DNA of 47,480 nucleotides, from assembly GCA_017461245.1 (NCBI GenBank), contig JAFTYW010000028.1, positions 1 through 47,480 of the forward strand. Direction: 5' to 3'. The translations under genes were made by a program, and so were the position numbers. The DNA is from Oscillospiraceae bacterium. Lineage in GTDB: Bacteria > Bacillota > Clostridia > Oscillospirales > Ruminococcaceae. Under the pieces are notes generated by a model. The model made no database searches. It saw only the letters and a program-made list of their open reading frames with translations, and had not been told where the DNA came from. This document shows, piece after piece, positions 7,932 to 17,382 of this stretch (position 1 is its first letter; every line of letters begins with the position of its first letter).

Positions 7932-9062
7932 TTATTTAAAAAGCGACTTAAACCACTCGATTAATCTTTCAAAAGGATTCAGCGGTTTTTCGCTCAGCTT
8001 TTCATTTTTAGCGTGAGCCGACTCTGATAAGATCAGCTCGGTTTCATAAATCTCTGCGCCGTCAACCTCTACGCACAGACTGCCCACTATCTGCCCGCTG
8101 TAAACGGGGGCGTACTCAAATGGGCGAATTTTGGTCTTAACGCTTATCTTTTCACCCTGCCTTGACATAATCTTTGGCGTTTCTTTGGGCAAAGCGGCGA
8201 CAAGGTCTTTTTCTGAGTTTACGATCTCAAGCTTTATCGGCTCGGCCTTGATTTCGCTTTCATTATAGAGCGAAAAGCCGTAGTTATACAGCGCCTTATG
8301 GTCACTCCAGTCGCTCGGAGCCTTTAGGGTTACGCAGACGAGGGTTCTGCCTCCTCGCCTTACCGCCGAAACGAGACATCTGCCCGCTTTTTTGGTAAAG
8401 CCCGTTTTGATGCCTATGCAGCCCTCCACCTCTTTTACAAGGCGATTGTGGTTATAAAGTGTGCGCCTACTCGGCTGGGCGCCAAACTCAACTGTATATT
8501 TACTTTTTGAGCAAATTTCCAAAAACTCGGCGTTTTTTATCGCCTCGGCGCCAAGCAGCGCCATATCGTAGGCGGTGGAATAGTGGTTTTCCTCGTCAAG
8601 GCCCGAGGGGGTTACGAAATTGGTGTTCTTCATACCGATCTCGGCGGCCCGCTCGTTCATCTTCTTGGCAAACGAGGCGTTACTACCCGCCATAAAAACC
8701 GCGGCGGCGTTTGCAGCGTCGTTTCCCGAGAGCATAAGCATTCCGACGGTGAGAGTTTTCAAAGTCACCTTATCGCCGTCTTGCAGTCCCATAGAGCTGC
8801 CCTCTACGTTTATCGCCTTGCTATCGACGGTAAAGCTCTCGCCTTTTTTGTCATTTTCAAGGGCGAGGAGCGCCGTCATGATCTTTGTGGTGCTCGCCAT
8901 AGCGAGCCTCTTGTCTTGGTTTTTGCTATAAAGCACCGCTTTTGTATCAGCATCTATCAGAACAGCCGCAATAGCCGAAACCGAAACGGATGCCGACGAG
9001 CTGATCGGCAAAGCAAAAAGCAAGACCGAAACCGACAGAAAAACTGCCGCAAATCTTTTCAT
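7932..9062 (-). CDS. dacF: D-alanyl-D-alanine carboxypeptidase (penicillin-binding protein 5 type)
   Basis: The 376-residue exported serine peptidase trims the terminal D-Ala from peptidoglycan stem peptides. A signal peptide covers about residues 1-28. The three active-site motifs of peptidase S11 are visible: SxxK as STTKIM, SxN as SGN in MLMLSGNDAANAA, and KTG in GIKTGFTKKAG. A C-terminal beta domain follows, and the last residues (LNPFERLIEWFKSLFK) form the amphipathic helix that typically tethers these enzymes to the membrane. Placement next to ytfJ and scpAB resembles the dacB/dacF neighbourhoods of spore formers; which paralogue it corresponds to is uncertain, so the symbol is tentative. 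Confidence 0.92.
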   Translation of the reverse strand: MKRFAAVFLSVSVLLFALPISSSASVSVSAIAAVLIDADTKAVLYSKNQDKRLAMASTTKIMTALLALENDKKGESFTVDSKAINVEGSSMGLQDGDKVTLKTLTVGMLMLSGNDAANAAAVFMAGSNASFAKKMNERAAEIGMKNTNFVTPSGLDEENHYSTAYDMALLGAEAIKNAEFLEICSKSKYTVEFGAQPSRRTLYNHNRLVKEVEGCIGIKTGFTKKAGRCLVSAVRRGGRTLVCVTLKAPSDWSDHKALYNYGFSLYNESEIKAEPIKLEIVNSEKDLVAALPKETPKIMSRQGEKISVKTKIRPFEYAPVYSGQIVGSLCVEVDGAEIYETELILSESAHAKNEKLSEKPLNPFERLIEWFKSLFK

Positions 9063-9118
9063 AAAACCACTCCCGCATTTTTAGTAAAATATATGCAGGG
9101 GCGGCCCCGATTTTTCCG

Positions 9119-9502
9119 CTATTGCTCAGCGTCCTCTTTATCCTTTTTAATAAAGGAGGAGATCTGATTTATAGCATCGGGAATCATATTACAAAGTCTA
9201 TCAATGCTCTCGCCGTCTTTTGCGAGCTGAAGAAGACGAACATTTCCGTTTTCAACAACTAAAAATGCCTTGGGAGTAACGGTTACGCCCGCTCCGCCTC
9301 CGCCGCCGAAAAGATCTTTGGGATTTTTAGAAGGGAAGTCCGAGCCGCCCGAGGCAAAGCCAAGCGAGAGCTTTGAAACGGGGATGATAACTGTGTTCTC
9401 TGCAACCTGAATGGGATTGCCGACAACAGTTTCAGAATTTGCAAGTTCTCTTAGCTTTTCAATAGTTGATGACATAAGCTCGGTAATGGGATGCTCACTC
9501 AT
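9119..9502 (-). CDS. ytfJ: GerW/YtfJ family sporulation protein
   Basis: The protein has 127 residues. The family is needed for normal spore germination in Bacillus and is confined largely to endospore formers. Recognisable features are the N-terminal helix (PITELMSSTIEKLRELANS), TVVGNPI, the PVSKLSLGFASGG strand, a glycine-rich turn (FGGGGGAG) and VTVTPKAFLVV. The start ATG 9502 has AAGGAG upstream and overlaps the DUF2953 stop by 4 bp, indicating translational coupling. The gene pair mirrors the ytfI-ytfJ order of B. subtilis. Confidence 0.93.
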   Translation of the reverse strand: MSEHPITELMSSTIEKLRELANSETVVGNPIQVAENTVIIPVSKLSLGFASGGSDFPSKNPKDLFGGGGGAGVTVTPKAFLVVENGNVRLLQLAKDGESIDRLCNMIPDAINQISSFIKKDKEDAEQ

Positions 9503-10122
9503 TGTTTTTTCTCTCCTTTTTTGTTGTCTTTAGGGGGTAATGCATCTGCAATTTTTAAGAGCAGAGGCAATATCTTATGGATGTTAAAAATATAGGCTAT
9601 CGGGCGGGAATAAAGCCGCGCCGAAAGGTCATATTCGCTCTTTTTGCTGTTATAGTCGGGGCGCACTGTTATGCGCCTTTTTTTGATATTTACAAAGTTT
9701 GCAAAAACGGCCGCCGCAGTGTGAAGATATGCAGACATTTTACCTGTTCCGACCGCTATCTCGGCCGCATCCTCTCCACCGACGGTTACTTTAAAATTAA
9801 GGTCAGCGCGGTGTAATGAAAGCGCAAGCTTTCCGAGCGCCCCGCCCAAAGAGAGCAGGTCAGCAAACCTTTGAAGCGTGTCAAAAAATGCTTCTTTTGG
9901 CTTTTTGTCCTTTTTAGGTTTGTCCTCTTTTGGCTCTGCGCCTTTTTCAGCCTTTTTCTTGTCCTGCGGCATAAGGCGCTTTTTGTAGAAAAGAAATTTC
10001 AGATCCACGTAAAGCTCCTCGCCCACATATTTAATATAGAACGAAAGGGGGCAACAAAGAAGCAGCGCCAAAAGCAGTAAAACTGCCAAAATTACAATTA
10101 GTGCGATTGTGCCGCCACTCAC
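9499..10122 (-). CDS. ytfI: DUF2953 membrane protein (YtfI-like)
   Basis: The protein has 207 residues. An N-terminal transmembrane helix (IALIVILAVLLLLALLLCC) is followed by YIKYVGEELYVDLKFLFYK, a Lys/Glu-rich segment (about 60-85), and a DUF2953 core with the LHRADLNFKVTVGGEDAAEIAVGTG-type strand pattern (positions about 103-130). Its function is unknown; it is conserved next to ytfJ in spore formers. The start is GTG 10122 with GAGGGTG upstream, overlapping the scpB stop as GTGA. The assignment rests on the core pattern and the partner gene. Confidence 0.85.
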   Translation of the reverse strand: MSGGTIALIVILAVLLLLALLLCCPLSFYIKYVGEELYVDLKFLFYKKRLMPQDKKKAEKGAEPKEDKPKKDKKPKEAFFDTLQRFADLLSLGGALGKLALSLHRADLNFKVTVGGEDAAEIAVGTGKMSAYLHTAAAVFANFVNIKKRRITVRPDYNSKKSEYDLSARLYSRPIAYIFNIHKILPLLLKIADALPPKDNKKGEKKQ

Positions 10123-10709
10123 TTTTCTTCACCCTCGCCGCCCTCGAGCATCATCTGCTCGCCGCCGATAAGCGCCTGCGAAAGCTCTGCGGCCGATGCC
10201 TCTGCGGGAAGTGCAGGAAGCAGGTCAAGCGAGGAAATTCCAAAGGCTCTTAAAAAGTTTGCAGTCGTTTTAAATGCGATGGGTCTACCGGGCAGGTCAA
10301 GTCTGCCCGCCTCCTCGATAAGCTCCTTTTCGCAAAGGTTTGCAACAACGCCCGAGCAGTCAACGCCTCGTATCTGCTCCATAAAAGCTCTTGTTACAGG
10401 CTGGTTGTATGCGATAATCGCAAGCACCTCTAGCGCCGCATTGGACAGCGGCTGGTTGCGGCGAATATCAAGCGCCGCGCGCACCTTATCGGCATACTCT
10501 TTATTGGTAGTCATTTGGTAGCTTTCGCCAAGTTTAAGGACAGAAATTCCGCTCTCACGGTTTTCGTAATCGTCAGAAATACCGTCCAAAAGGTTTTTGG
10601 CGGTTCTTAGATCGATCTCGAGCACCTCGGCAATACGGGCGGCCGAAATGGGCTCGCCGCTTGCAAATAAAATTGCCTCTATTGCTCCTCTATGTTCTCT
10701 GATTCCCAA
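10119..10709 (-). CDS. scpB: Segregation and condensation protein B
   Basis: The 196-residue kleisin-associated winged-helix protein of the SMC-ScpA-ScpB condensin complex acts in chromosome compaction and segregation. AIEAILFASGEPISAARIAE and NQPLSNAALEVLAIIAYNQP with TRAFMEQIRGVD are family signatures for the two winged-helix domains. I place the start at TTG 10709: AGGAGG (10719-10724 on the plus-strand coordinates) lies 9 nt upstream and no ATG or GTG precedes the conserved N-terminus. The gene overlaps the 3' end of scpA by 31 bp. Confidence 0.95.
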   Translation of the reverse strand: MGIREHRGAIEAILFASGEPISAARIAEVLEIDLRTAKNLLDGISDDYENRESGISVLKLGESYQMTTNKEYADKVRAALDIRRNQPLSNAALEVLAIIAYNQPVTRAFMEQIRGVDCSGVVANLCEKELIEEAGRLDLPGRPIAFKTTANFLRAFGISSLDLLPALPAEASAAELSQALIGGEQMMLEGGEGEEK

Positions 10710-11422
10710 TCTGAATCTCCTCCTGCGCTGTTATAACAAATAGTTCTTCCGTCGTCCGAAACCATGACCCTTGAGTGACGGATAAGCTCAAGCACCGCCA
10801 AAAACGATGCAACAAGCTCGTAGCGGTCATTATTCTGCATCCAGATCTCCTCAATAGGAATATTGCCGTTTCCCATAACTTTAGACAAGATAAGCATAAT
10901 TCGCGAGCGAATCGAAACCATTCTCCTCGCAACTATCTGGGTAAAGGCCGAGGCGGGCGGCGGCATTTTTCTCTGCCTTTTGCCTGCGACGGCAAGGTAA
11001 GCCTCAAGTAGCTTTTGCTTGTCCACAGTTCCCTCAAAGGTTTTGGGCAGCTCTATCTCTGCGGCTTTTCTAACGTAAATATCACCGCCGACATAATCTT
11101 CTCTAAGCTCCTGAGCCACCTGCTTGCAGACGCTGTATTCAAGCAGTTGTCCTTCGAGCTCAATTTTGAGCTCCTGCGCCTCGTCCTCGTGCTGAGGTAA
11201 GAGCATAGCCGTCTTGATGTAAACTAAGCGGGCCGCCATCTCGAGAAACTCGCTGGCAACGTCCATATCGTGCTCCTGCATCTGCGCGATGTAGGCAAGA
11301 TACTGCTCTAAAAGCTGAGAGATGGGAATATCGTAAATATCAAGCTTGTGCTTTGCGATAAGCGAAAGCAGAAGGTCAAGCGGGCCTTCAAATTTTTCAA
11401 GTTTAAATTCGGGAGCTGCCAA
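10679..11422 (-). CDS. scpA: Segregation and condensation protein A (kleisin)
   Basis: The 247-residue kleisin bridges SMC heads in the bacterial condensin. The N-terminal signature FKLEKFEGPLDLLLSLI with HKLDIYDIPISQL is clear, and YLEMAARL-like helices (FLEMAARLVYIKTAMLLP) follow. The C-terminal winged helix ends with FLAVLELIRHSRV. The start is TTG 11422 with AAGGAG 9 nt upstream. The acidic tail overlaps scpB. It lies 27 bp after the M50 protease gene. Confidence 0.95.
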   Translation of the reverse strand: MAAPEFKLEKFEGPLDLLLSLIAKHKLDIYDIPISQLLEQYLAYIAQMQEHDMDVASEFLEMAARLVYIKTAMLLPQHEDEAQELKIELEGQLLEYSVCKQVAQELREDYVGGDIYVRKAAEIELPKTFEGTVDKQKLLEAYLAVAGKRQRKMPPPASAFTQIVARRMVSIRSRIMLILSKVMGNGNIPIEEIWMQNNDRYELVASFLAVLELIRHSRVMVSDDGRTICYNSAGGDSDWESENIEEQ

Positions 11423-11449
11423 TTTTCTTGGCTCCTTTCTTTTTATCCG

Positions 11450-12151
11450 TTATGCAAGGTCGAGCAAGAATGAGATCGGCACAAATCCTGCATCGCCCAT
11501 AAAGAATGTCATTTTATCAAGCAGCCAGTAAACTGCGCCCGCAAAGAAGTCAATTATTACAGACAACAGACCTACGCCTCTGTCAAGCGCCAAAACCGCA
11601 ATAAGAATATATGTGCTGTATCTCTCAAGGTTGTCATAAACCGCCTGAGCCTTGTAGGGCAGGAAGTAGCTTAAAATCCTCGAGCCGTCAAGCGGCGGAA
11701 TGGGAATTAAATTAAAGAATGCAAGTCCTATGTTGGCGTACATAATATTAAAGGTAAGCCAGTTTAAGAAATAAAAGAAATCGTTTCCTGTAGCGTCCCC
11801 CAAAAGGTAGGTTCCCTTTGAGAGTATCATAAAGATAAGGGCAAGCAGAATGTTTGAGAGCGGGCCCGCAAGGGCTGTCAGCGCCATGCCTAGCCTCATA
11901 TTGCACTTAAATCTCCTGGGGTTGACGGGAACAGGCTTTGCCCAACCGAAGCCGACTAAGATCATTGAGATGGTTCCCCAAAGGTCAAGGTGAGCCAAAG
12001 GGTTTAGGGTGAGCCTGCCTTGATAATACGCGGTATCGTCGCCTAATTTATTGGCAATATAGCCGTGAGCAAATTCGTGAACGGGCAAAGAAATAACGAC
12101 CATAAGAACAAAGGGGAGATATTCTATCACCCTTACAAGTATCTCTGTCAT
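11450..12151 (-). CDS. Site-2 protease family (M50) membrane metalloprotease
   Basis: A 233-residue polytopic protein with the intramembrane zinc motif HEFAH (about residues 26-30) and the second metal-binding motif FNLIPIPPLDGSRIL (about 160-174). Hydrophobic segments surround both. This is the compact YwhC-type branch without a PDZ domain; the substrate is unknown. It is the first gene of the scp operon, with AAGGAT-type SD upstream of ATG 12151. The family often lies next to scpA in Firmicutes. Confidence 0.9.
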   Translation of the reverse strand: MTEILVRVIEYLPFVLMVVISLPVHEFAHGYIANKLGDDTAYYQGRLTLNPLAHLDLWGTISMILVGFGWAKPVPVNPRRFKCNMRLGMALTALAGPLSNILLALIFMILSKGTYLLGDATGNDFFYFLNWLTFNIMYANIGLAFFNLIPIPPLDGSRILSYFLPYKAQAVYDNLERYSTYILIAVLALDRGVGLLSVIIDFFAGAVYWLLDKMTFFMGDAGFVPISFLLDLA

Positions 12152-12196
12152 ATCCTTTCGCCCCTTTCAAAAAATACTTTCCTATCTTAAATATTA

Positions 12197-12225
12197 AGTA
12201 TAACATAGTAAACACAAAAAAACAA
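12197..12225 (-). promoter_or_regulatory. Probable promoter of the M50-scpAB-glyQS operon
   Basis: On the minus strand, a weak -35 TTGTTT (12220-12225), a 17-nt spacer and -10 TATACT (12197-12202). It is divergent from the uvrA promoter, in a 172-bp spacer. Confidence 0.55.
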
Positions 12226-12237
12226 CTAAAAAATGCA

Positions 12238-12266
12238 TTGATATTAAAAATTCAGTTTGGTATAAT
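12238..12266 (+). promoter_or_regulatory. uvrA promoter
   Basis: TTGATA (12238-12243), a 17-nt spacer and TATAAT (12261-12266), with an extended -10 TGG directly before the hexamer. No LexA (Cheo-box) operator is evident, although I searched only by eye. Confidence 0.75.
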
Positions 12267-12323
12267 ATATAGAGTATTGACAAAATTTTGAGAAATCTTT
12301 TCCGTAAACAAAGGATGATGAAA

Positions 12324-15146
12324 ATGGCGGCTGACAAGCTGATAATCAAGGGTGCAAGAGAGCACAACCTAAAAAATATAAACGTTGAAATTCCGCGCGA
12401 CAAGCTGGTTGTTCTGACCGGCCCTTCGGGCTCGGGAAAGAGTTCGCTCGCCTTTGACACCATTTATGCCGACGGTCAGCGCCGCTATGTTGAGAGCCTT
12501 TCGTCTTACGCGAGGCAGTTTTTGGGTCAGATGGACAAGCCCGAGGTCGACAGCATTGAGGGCCTTTCGCCCGCCATTTCGATAGACCAGAAGACCACCT
12601 CAAAAAACCCCCGCTCCACCGTTGGAACGGTTACCGAAATTTACGATTACCTTCGTTTGTTATATGCAAGGATAGGTGTTCCCCACTGCCCCATTTGTAA
12701 CAGAGAGATCAAACAACAATCGGTTGACGAGATAGTCGACCGCTTAAAAGCCATGCCCGAGGGAACGAGGCTGCAAATTCTCGCTCCAATTGTCCGCCGC
12801 AGAAAAGGAGAACACAGAAAAGAGCTCGAGGGAGCCGCAAAATCGGGCTTTGTAAGAGTTCGCATTGACGGCAGTATGTACGACCTTTCGGAAGAGATAA
12901 AGCTTGACAAAAACAAAAAGCACGACATTGAGATAGTTGTTGACCGCCTCGTTATAAAAGAGGGGGTTTCGTCGCGCCTTTCTGACTCGGTTGAAACGGC
13001 TCTGCATCAAGCAGACGGACTTCTTATAGCGCTGACCGACGAGGGCGAGACCCTCTTTTCACAGCACTACAGCTGCCCCGAACACGACATCAGCATCGAG
13101 GAACTTTCCCCGAGAATGTTCAGCTTTAACAACCCCATGGGTGCCTGCGAAAAATGCACGGGGCTGGGCAACTTCTTGGAGGTTTCGCCCGACCTTATTG
13201 TGCCCAACAAAAAGCTTTCTATAAATGAGGGCGCAATAAAGGCAAGCGGCTGGAGCGTTTGGGAGCACAGCACAATTGCCGCAATGTACTTTGACGGACT
13301 CGCTAAGCATTTTAACTTCTCACTTGACACGCCGTTTGAGAATTTGCCTAAGAAAATTGTCGACATTCTTATGTACGGCACGCAAGAAAAGTTTGAAATG
13401 ACCCGCAAAAACGAATACGGCAGCGGCACCTATAAAACCACCTTTGAGGGAATTGCCAACAACCTAAGCCGCCGCTTTAGAGAAACCACAAGCGACTGGG
13501 TGCGAAACGACATCCAGCGCTCCATGACCGAAATTCCCTGCGACAAGTGCGGCGGCAGGCGCTTAAAGCCTCTTGCCCTCGCTGTTACTGTCGGTGGACT
13601 TAACATAATGGAGCTGTGTGAGCTTTCGGTAGTCGAGGCTATCGACTTTATCAAAAACCTCACCCTTACCGAGCGCGAAAAGCTTATTGCAGAGCGCATT
13701 TTAAAGGAAATTTGCGACAGACTTGAGTTTTTAAACAACGTCGGCCTTTCGTATCTTACACTTTCCCGCCCCGCCGCTTCCCTTTCGGGCGGCGAGAGCC
13801 AGAGAATACGGCTTGCAACACAAATAGGCTCGTCGCTCGTCGGCGTGCTTTACATTCTTGACGAGCCAAGCATCGGCCTGCATCAGCGGGACAACTGCAA
13901 ACTTATCGATACCCTTAAAAACCTTCGCGACATCGGCAACACCGTTATCGTTGTTGAGCACGATGAGGACACCATTAGAAGCGCCGACTATGTTGTTGAC
14001 ATCGGCCCCAAGGCCGGTGTTCACGGCGGCGAGGTCATCTACGCGGGCGATGTTGAGGGGCTTAAAAAATGCGAAAAGTCGCTTACGGGCGACTTCCTAA
14101 GCGGCAGAAAAAGGATCGAGGTCCCTAAAATGCGCAGAAAGCAAGACGGGCGCTTTTTGACGGTTGCGGGAGCACAGGAAAACAACCTTAAAAACATCAC
14201 CGCCGAGTTTCCCATAGGCCTTATAACCTGCGTTACAGGAGTTTCGGGCTCGGGAAAAAGCTCACTCGTAAACGAGATAATCTACAAAAAGCTTGCCGCA
14301 GAGCTTAACCGCGCTCACACCGTCCCTGGCAAGCACGACGAGATAACGGGCACCGAGCATCTTGACAAGATAATTGCCATAAACCAGTCGCCCATCGGGC
14401 GCACTCCCCGCTCAAACCCCGCAACCTACACAGGCGTTTTCGACGATATTCGAGCTCTTTTTGCATCAACCCCCGACGCCAAGCGCCGCGGCTACAATTC
14501 GGGCAGATTTTCCTTTAACGTCAAGGGCGGCAGGTGCGAGGCCTGCAGCGGCGACGGAATTTTAAAGATAGAAATGCACTTTTTGCCCGACGTTTTTGTT
14601 CCCTGCGAGGTCTGCAAGGGCAAGCGCTACAACAGAGAGACCCTGGAGGTCAAATACAAGGACAAGAGCATTGCCGACGTTCTTAATATGACGGTCGAGG
14701 ATGCGCTCAGCTTTTTTGCAAACGTTCCCAAGATAAAGAACAAGCTGCAGACGCTTTATGATGTCGGTCTTTCCTACGTAACGCTCGGTCAGCCCGCTAC
14801 CACATTGTCGGGCGGCGAGGCACAGAGGGTGAAAATAGCGACCGAGCTCCTTAAAAAATCAACAGGCAAGACACTCTACATCCTCGACGAGCCGACCACA
14901 GGACTTCACCCCTCAGACGTTAAGCTGCTTATCGAGGTCATAAACAGGCTTGCCGAGGGCGGCAACACCGTTATCATAATCGAGCACAACCTCGACGTTA
15001 TAAAGACCGCCGATTACATCATCGACCTCGGCCCCGAGGGCGGAAATGGCGGCGGCACGATTGTTGCAAAGGGAACGCCCGAAGAGGTTGCTAAAGTAAA
15101 AGGCTCATACACAGGACAGTTCTTACTACCCCTTTTAAAAGACTAA
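12324..15146 (+). CDS. uvrA: Excinuclease ABC subunit A
   Basis: The 940-residue damage-recognition ATPase of nucleotide excision repair is full length for the family. Two ABC modules are complete: Walker [10 protein letters not shown] and GVSGSGKSS, signatures [12 protein letters not shown] and [12 protein letters not shown], and Walker [14 protein letters not shown] and [12 protein letters not shown]. Zinc-binding CxxC pairs include CEKC/CDKC and CEAC/CEVC. I start it at ATG 12324 because AAAGG precedes it by 9 nt and the family begins with ...[14 protein letters not shown]; in-frame ATGs at 12315 and 12318 fall in the SD region. An AEC permease gene follows after 15 bp. Confidence 0.98.
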   Translation: MAADKLIIKGAREHNLKNINVEIPRDKLVVLTGPSGSGKSSLAFDTIYADGQRRYVESLSSYARQFLGQMDKPEVDSIEGLSPAISIDQKTTSKNPRSTVGTVTEIYDYLRLLYARIGVPHCPICNREIKQQSVDEIVDRLKAMPEGTRLQILAPIVRRRKGEHRKELEGAAKSGFVRVRIDGSMYDLSEEIKLDKNKKHDIEIVVDRLVIKEGVSSRLSDSVETALHQADGLLIALTDEGETLFSQHYSCPEHDISIEELSPRMFSFNNPMGACEKCTGLGNFLEVSPDLIVPNKKLSINEGAIKASGWSVWEHSTIAAMYFDGLAKHFNFSLDTPFENLPKKIVDILMYGTQEKFEMTRKNEYGSGTYKTTFEGIANNLSRRFRETTSDWVRNDIQRSMTEIPCDKCGGRRLKPLALAVTVGGLNIMELCELSVVEAIDFIKNLTLTEREKLIAERILKEICDRLEFLNNVGLSYLTLSRPAASLSGGESQRIRLATQIGSSLVGVLYILDEPSIGLHQRDNCKLIDTLKNLRDIGNTVIVVEHDEDTIRSADYVVDIGPKAGVHGGEVIYAGDVEGLKKCEKSLTGDFLSGRKRIEVPKMRRKQDGRFLTVAGAQENNLKNITAEFPIGLITCVTGVSGSGKSSLVNEIIYKKLAAELNRAHTVPGKHDEITGTEHLDKIIAINQSPIGRTPRSNPATYTGVFDDIRALFASTPDAKRRGYNSGRFSFNVKGGRCEACSGDGILKIEMHFLPDVFVPCEVCKGKRYNRETLEVKYKDKSIADVLNMTVEDALSFFANVPKIKNKLQTLYDVGLSYVTLGQPATTLSGGEAQRVKIATELLKKSTGKTLYILDEPTTGLHPSDVKLLIEVINRLAEGGNTVIIIEHNLDVIKTADYIIDLGPEGGNGGGTIVAKGTPEEVAKVKGSYTGQFLLPLLKD

Positions 15147-15161
15147 AAAGCGAGGCACACA

Positions 15162-16097
15162 ATGGAAACATCTCTAATAGTAATTGAGCAGGTCGTAATT
15201 ATCCTAATTCTGCTCGCAGTTGGCGCAGTAGGCTACAAAACAAAGCTGATAAGCGAAAAGGCCGCAGACGATATGGCGGCGTTCTGCCTTAAAATAGTTA
15301 CACCCTGCGTTATCATAAACACCTTTCAGATAGACTTTGACTCCCGCAAGCTTTACAATATGCTTATCGCGGCGGCGCTCGCGATACTCACTCACGTTGT
15401 TGGCATAGGGTTAGCGCACCTGTTTTTTAAAGATGACGGCGACGCATACAAGGTCCGCCGATTTGCAGTGGTTTACTCCAATTGCGGCTTTATGGGCATA
15501 CCGCTCATACAAGGCGCGGTCGGCGACGAGGGCGTTTTGTATGCCTGCGTTTATCTTGTATTCTTTCAAGCAATTATGTGGAGCCACGGCGTTGTTACCA
15601 TAAAGGGCGGCATAAAAAGCATAAAGCTGCACAAGATATTTATCAATGCGGGCACGATAGGAATCGCGATAGGTCTGCCCCTCTTTTTCCTGTCTATTAA
15701 GCTTCCCTTTGTAGTTTCTGAGTCGGTGCGGCATATTTCAAACCTCAACACCCCTCTCGCAATGATAGTCAGCGGAGTTTTTGTTGCAAAGTCTGACATT
15801 CGCAAGGCCTTCACCCGCCCAAAGAATTATCTTGCCGTGGCACTGCGGCACATAGCAGTTCCCCTTGTTGTTCTCGCCTGCATTCTTGCCCTTAACGTCG
15901 ACAGCACTGTCGCACTGGCGATCCTTTTAATTGCGGCCTGCCCCTGCGCCTCGGCGGTTACCCTGTTCGCCTCGCTTTACGGCAGCGAGCGCGACCTTGA
16001 ATGTGCGGGCAGAGTTCTAACTCTTTCAAACATTCTCTCGGTTATAACCATCCCGCTGATAGCGGTACTTTACAGTTTTCTTACAACAGTAATTTAA
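15162..16097 (+). CDS. AEC-family transporter (auxin efflux carrier superfamily)
   Basis: A 311-residue integral membrane protein of about ten hydrophobic segments. The start VIEQVVIILILLAVGAVGY with KLISEKAADDMA, and the repeated N-terminal half pattern (ITPCVI-like VTPCVIINTFQ), fit the family. The second half has NLNTPLAMIVSGVF. AEC proteins export or exchange organic anions, but the substrate cannot be told from sequence. GAGG lies ahead of ATG 15162. It is probably cotranscribed with uvrA; no functional link is apparent. Confidence 0.88.
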   Translation: METSLIVIEQVVIILILLAVGAVGYKTKLISEKAADDMAAFCLKIVTPCVIINTFQIDFDSRKLYNMLIAAALAILTHVVGIGLAHLFFKDDGDAYKVRRFAVVYSNCGFMGIPLIQGAVGDEGVLYACVYLVFFQAIMWSHGVVTIKGGIKSIKLHKIFINAGTIGIAIGLPLFFLSIKLPFVVSESVRHISNLNTPLAMIVSGVFVAKSDIRKAFTRPKNYLAVALRHIAVPLVVLACILALNVDSTVALAILLIAACPCASAVTLFASLYGSERDLECAGRVLTLSNILSVITIPLIAVLYSFLTTVI

Positions 16098-16110
16098 AAA
16101 GCAAATCAAA

Positions 16111-16143
16111 AGACCGATAGGCATTAGCCTATCGGTCTTATTT
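16111..16143. terminator. Bidirectional terminator
   Basis: AGACCGATAGGC (16111-16122) pairs with GCCTATCGGTCT (16127-16138) around ATTA, with A- and T-rich flanks. It separates the uvrA unit from the convergent polysaccharide operon. Confidence 0.88.
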
Positions 16144-17382
16144 TTATTCATTTATGAGTATATCGGCGATTTTCTTGCCGCAGCCGTTTAGGCTACTTGC
16201 AAAATACTTTTCAACGATACGCTCGCGTTCCGCTTTAAGAGGGTCCTCTCCGCGAGAGAGCATCTCAATATACATTTTAAGCTCTTCCTGTCCGTCCGCC
16301 ACATAGCAGCCCTGAAGCATTTCTTGCGTCTGGTCAAGAAGCTCATGCTTGACATCTGACTTGCAATAAATTATAGGCTTGCCCGTTATATAATAATCTA
16401 TAATGATTGCAGAAATGTCGGTTATAAGAGCATCGGAGGTCCAGAAATTGTCGGCATACTCCTTCATCTCGTCAAGTTCGATATTTTGAGCCTCAGAGAT
16501 CTTTTTCTTGTACTCTATTTCTTCCTCTTTTGTCATATTGCCGTTTTCAACAAAGTTCGAAAACATAAGGGGATGGGGACGTATAAGCAAGGATATATTC
16601 TGATTTTCGCCGAAAAACTCGAGCATAAAATCCTTGTAGTTAAAGAAGTTGCTGCCGCCCAAAAGCGCATCGATCGACCAGCGCGGAGTCCAGATAAACC
16701 TTGGCCTTGTTTTAAGGGAGGGAAAGTTGTCCTTTGCCTTTTCCCTATCGCGATACATAAGCTCTAAATTTGCCGCGCCGACAAGCTTTGCCGACTGAAC
16801 ACCTGCTTTAACGCCCATTTTGTTCTTGTTTTCAAAATACCATTTGTTGTATCCCATCTCAGTAAAATAGAGCGAGACATCCTTAATGTAATCTTTGTTT
16901 AAAACAGTTGATAGTGCATTTTTAATAAGGCAGGTGCCGTAGGAAATGTTGCAGATTTTGGTATAAGAAGAAAGAACCTCTGACCTATACTGCTCAGGCA
17001 TACGGGCGTTATAGGGCCTTGACTGGAAGACATAATCGGGATCCAGCGATTTTAAATCAAACAAGCTTCCGTCCTCGTTTATAGCGTTTATTGCGCTGTA
17101 GCCGTGCTCTGTAAAATAGTTGTAAATGTCGTTTTTCTTGGGGTCGGTTTCGGTTATATCCGAGGGGACACAAAGTATAAACGCTTCCGCTTTATCGGAC
17201 GCGCACAACTCTCTGTATATAAGCTCGTGCCTGATCCAAGAGGGAATATAATGCACCATAAAAACGATTTTTCTTATATCATTTTTGGGCTTCGCGGCGG
17301 TTTTTTTAAGGCGCTTTACTGCCTTTATTGCCGCGTATATTCTCTTTAATTTGTTTATTACCCTTGTTGTAAAATTTTTCAT
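16144..17382 (-). CDS. CDP-glycerol glycerophosphotransferase-like protein
   Basis: 412 residues with the GT-B fold C-terminal half of the TagB/TagF family: RFIWTPRWS, LLIRPHPLMF and the nucleotide-site segment SDALITDISAIIIDYYITGKP. A basic N-terminus (about 1-30, KLKRIYAAIKAVKRLKK) suits peripheral membrane attachment. Such enzymes add glycerol- or ribitol-phosphate to teichoic acids or capsule repeats. The gene is last in the polysaccharide operon and overlaps the GNAT gene by 4 bp. No gene for CDP-glycerol synthesis lies in the window. The substrate could be another polyol phosphate. Confidence 0.83.
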   Translation of the reverse strand: MKNFTTRVINKLKRIYAAIKAVKRLKKTAAKPKNDIRKIVFMVHYIPSWIRHELIYRELCASDKAEAFILCVPSDITETDPKKNDIYNYFTEHGYSAINAINEDGSLFDLKSLDPDYVFQSRPYNARMPEQYRSEVLSSYTKICNISYGTCLIKNALSTVLNKDYIKDVSLYFTEMGYNKWYFENKNKMGVKAGVQSAKLVGAANLELMYRDREKAKDNFPSLKTRPRFIWTPRWSIDALLGGSNFFNYKDFMLEFFGENQNISLLIRPHPLMFSNFVENGNMTKEEEIEYKKKISEAQNIELDEMKEYADNFWTSDALITDISAIIIDYYITGKPIIYCKSDVKHELLDQTQEMLQGCYVADGQEELKMYIEMLSRGEDPLKAERERIVEKYFASSLNGCGKKIADILINE

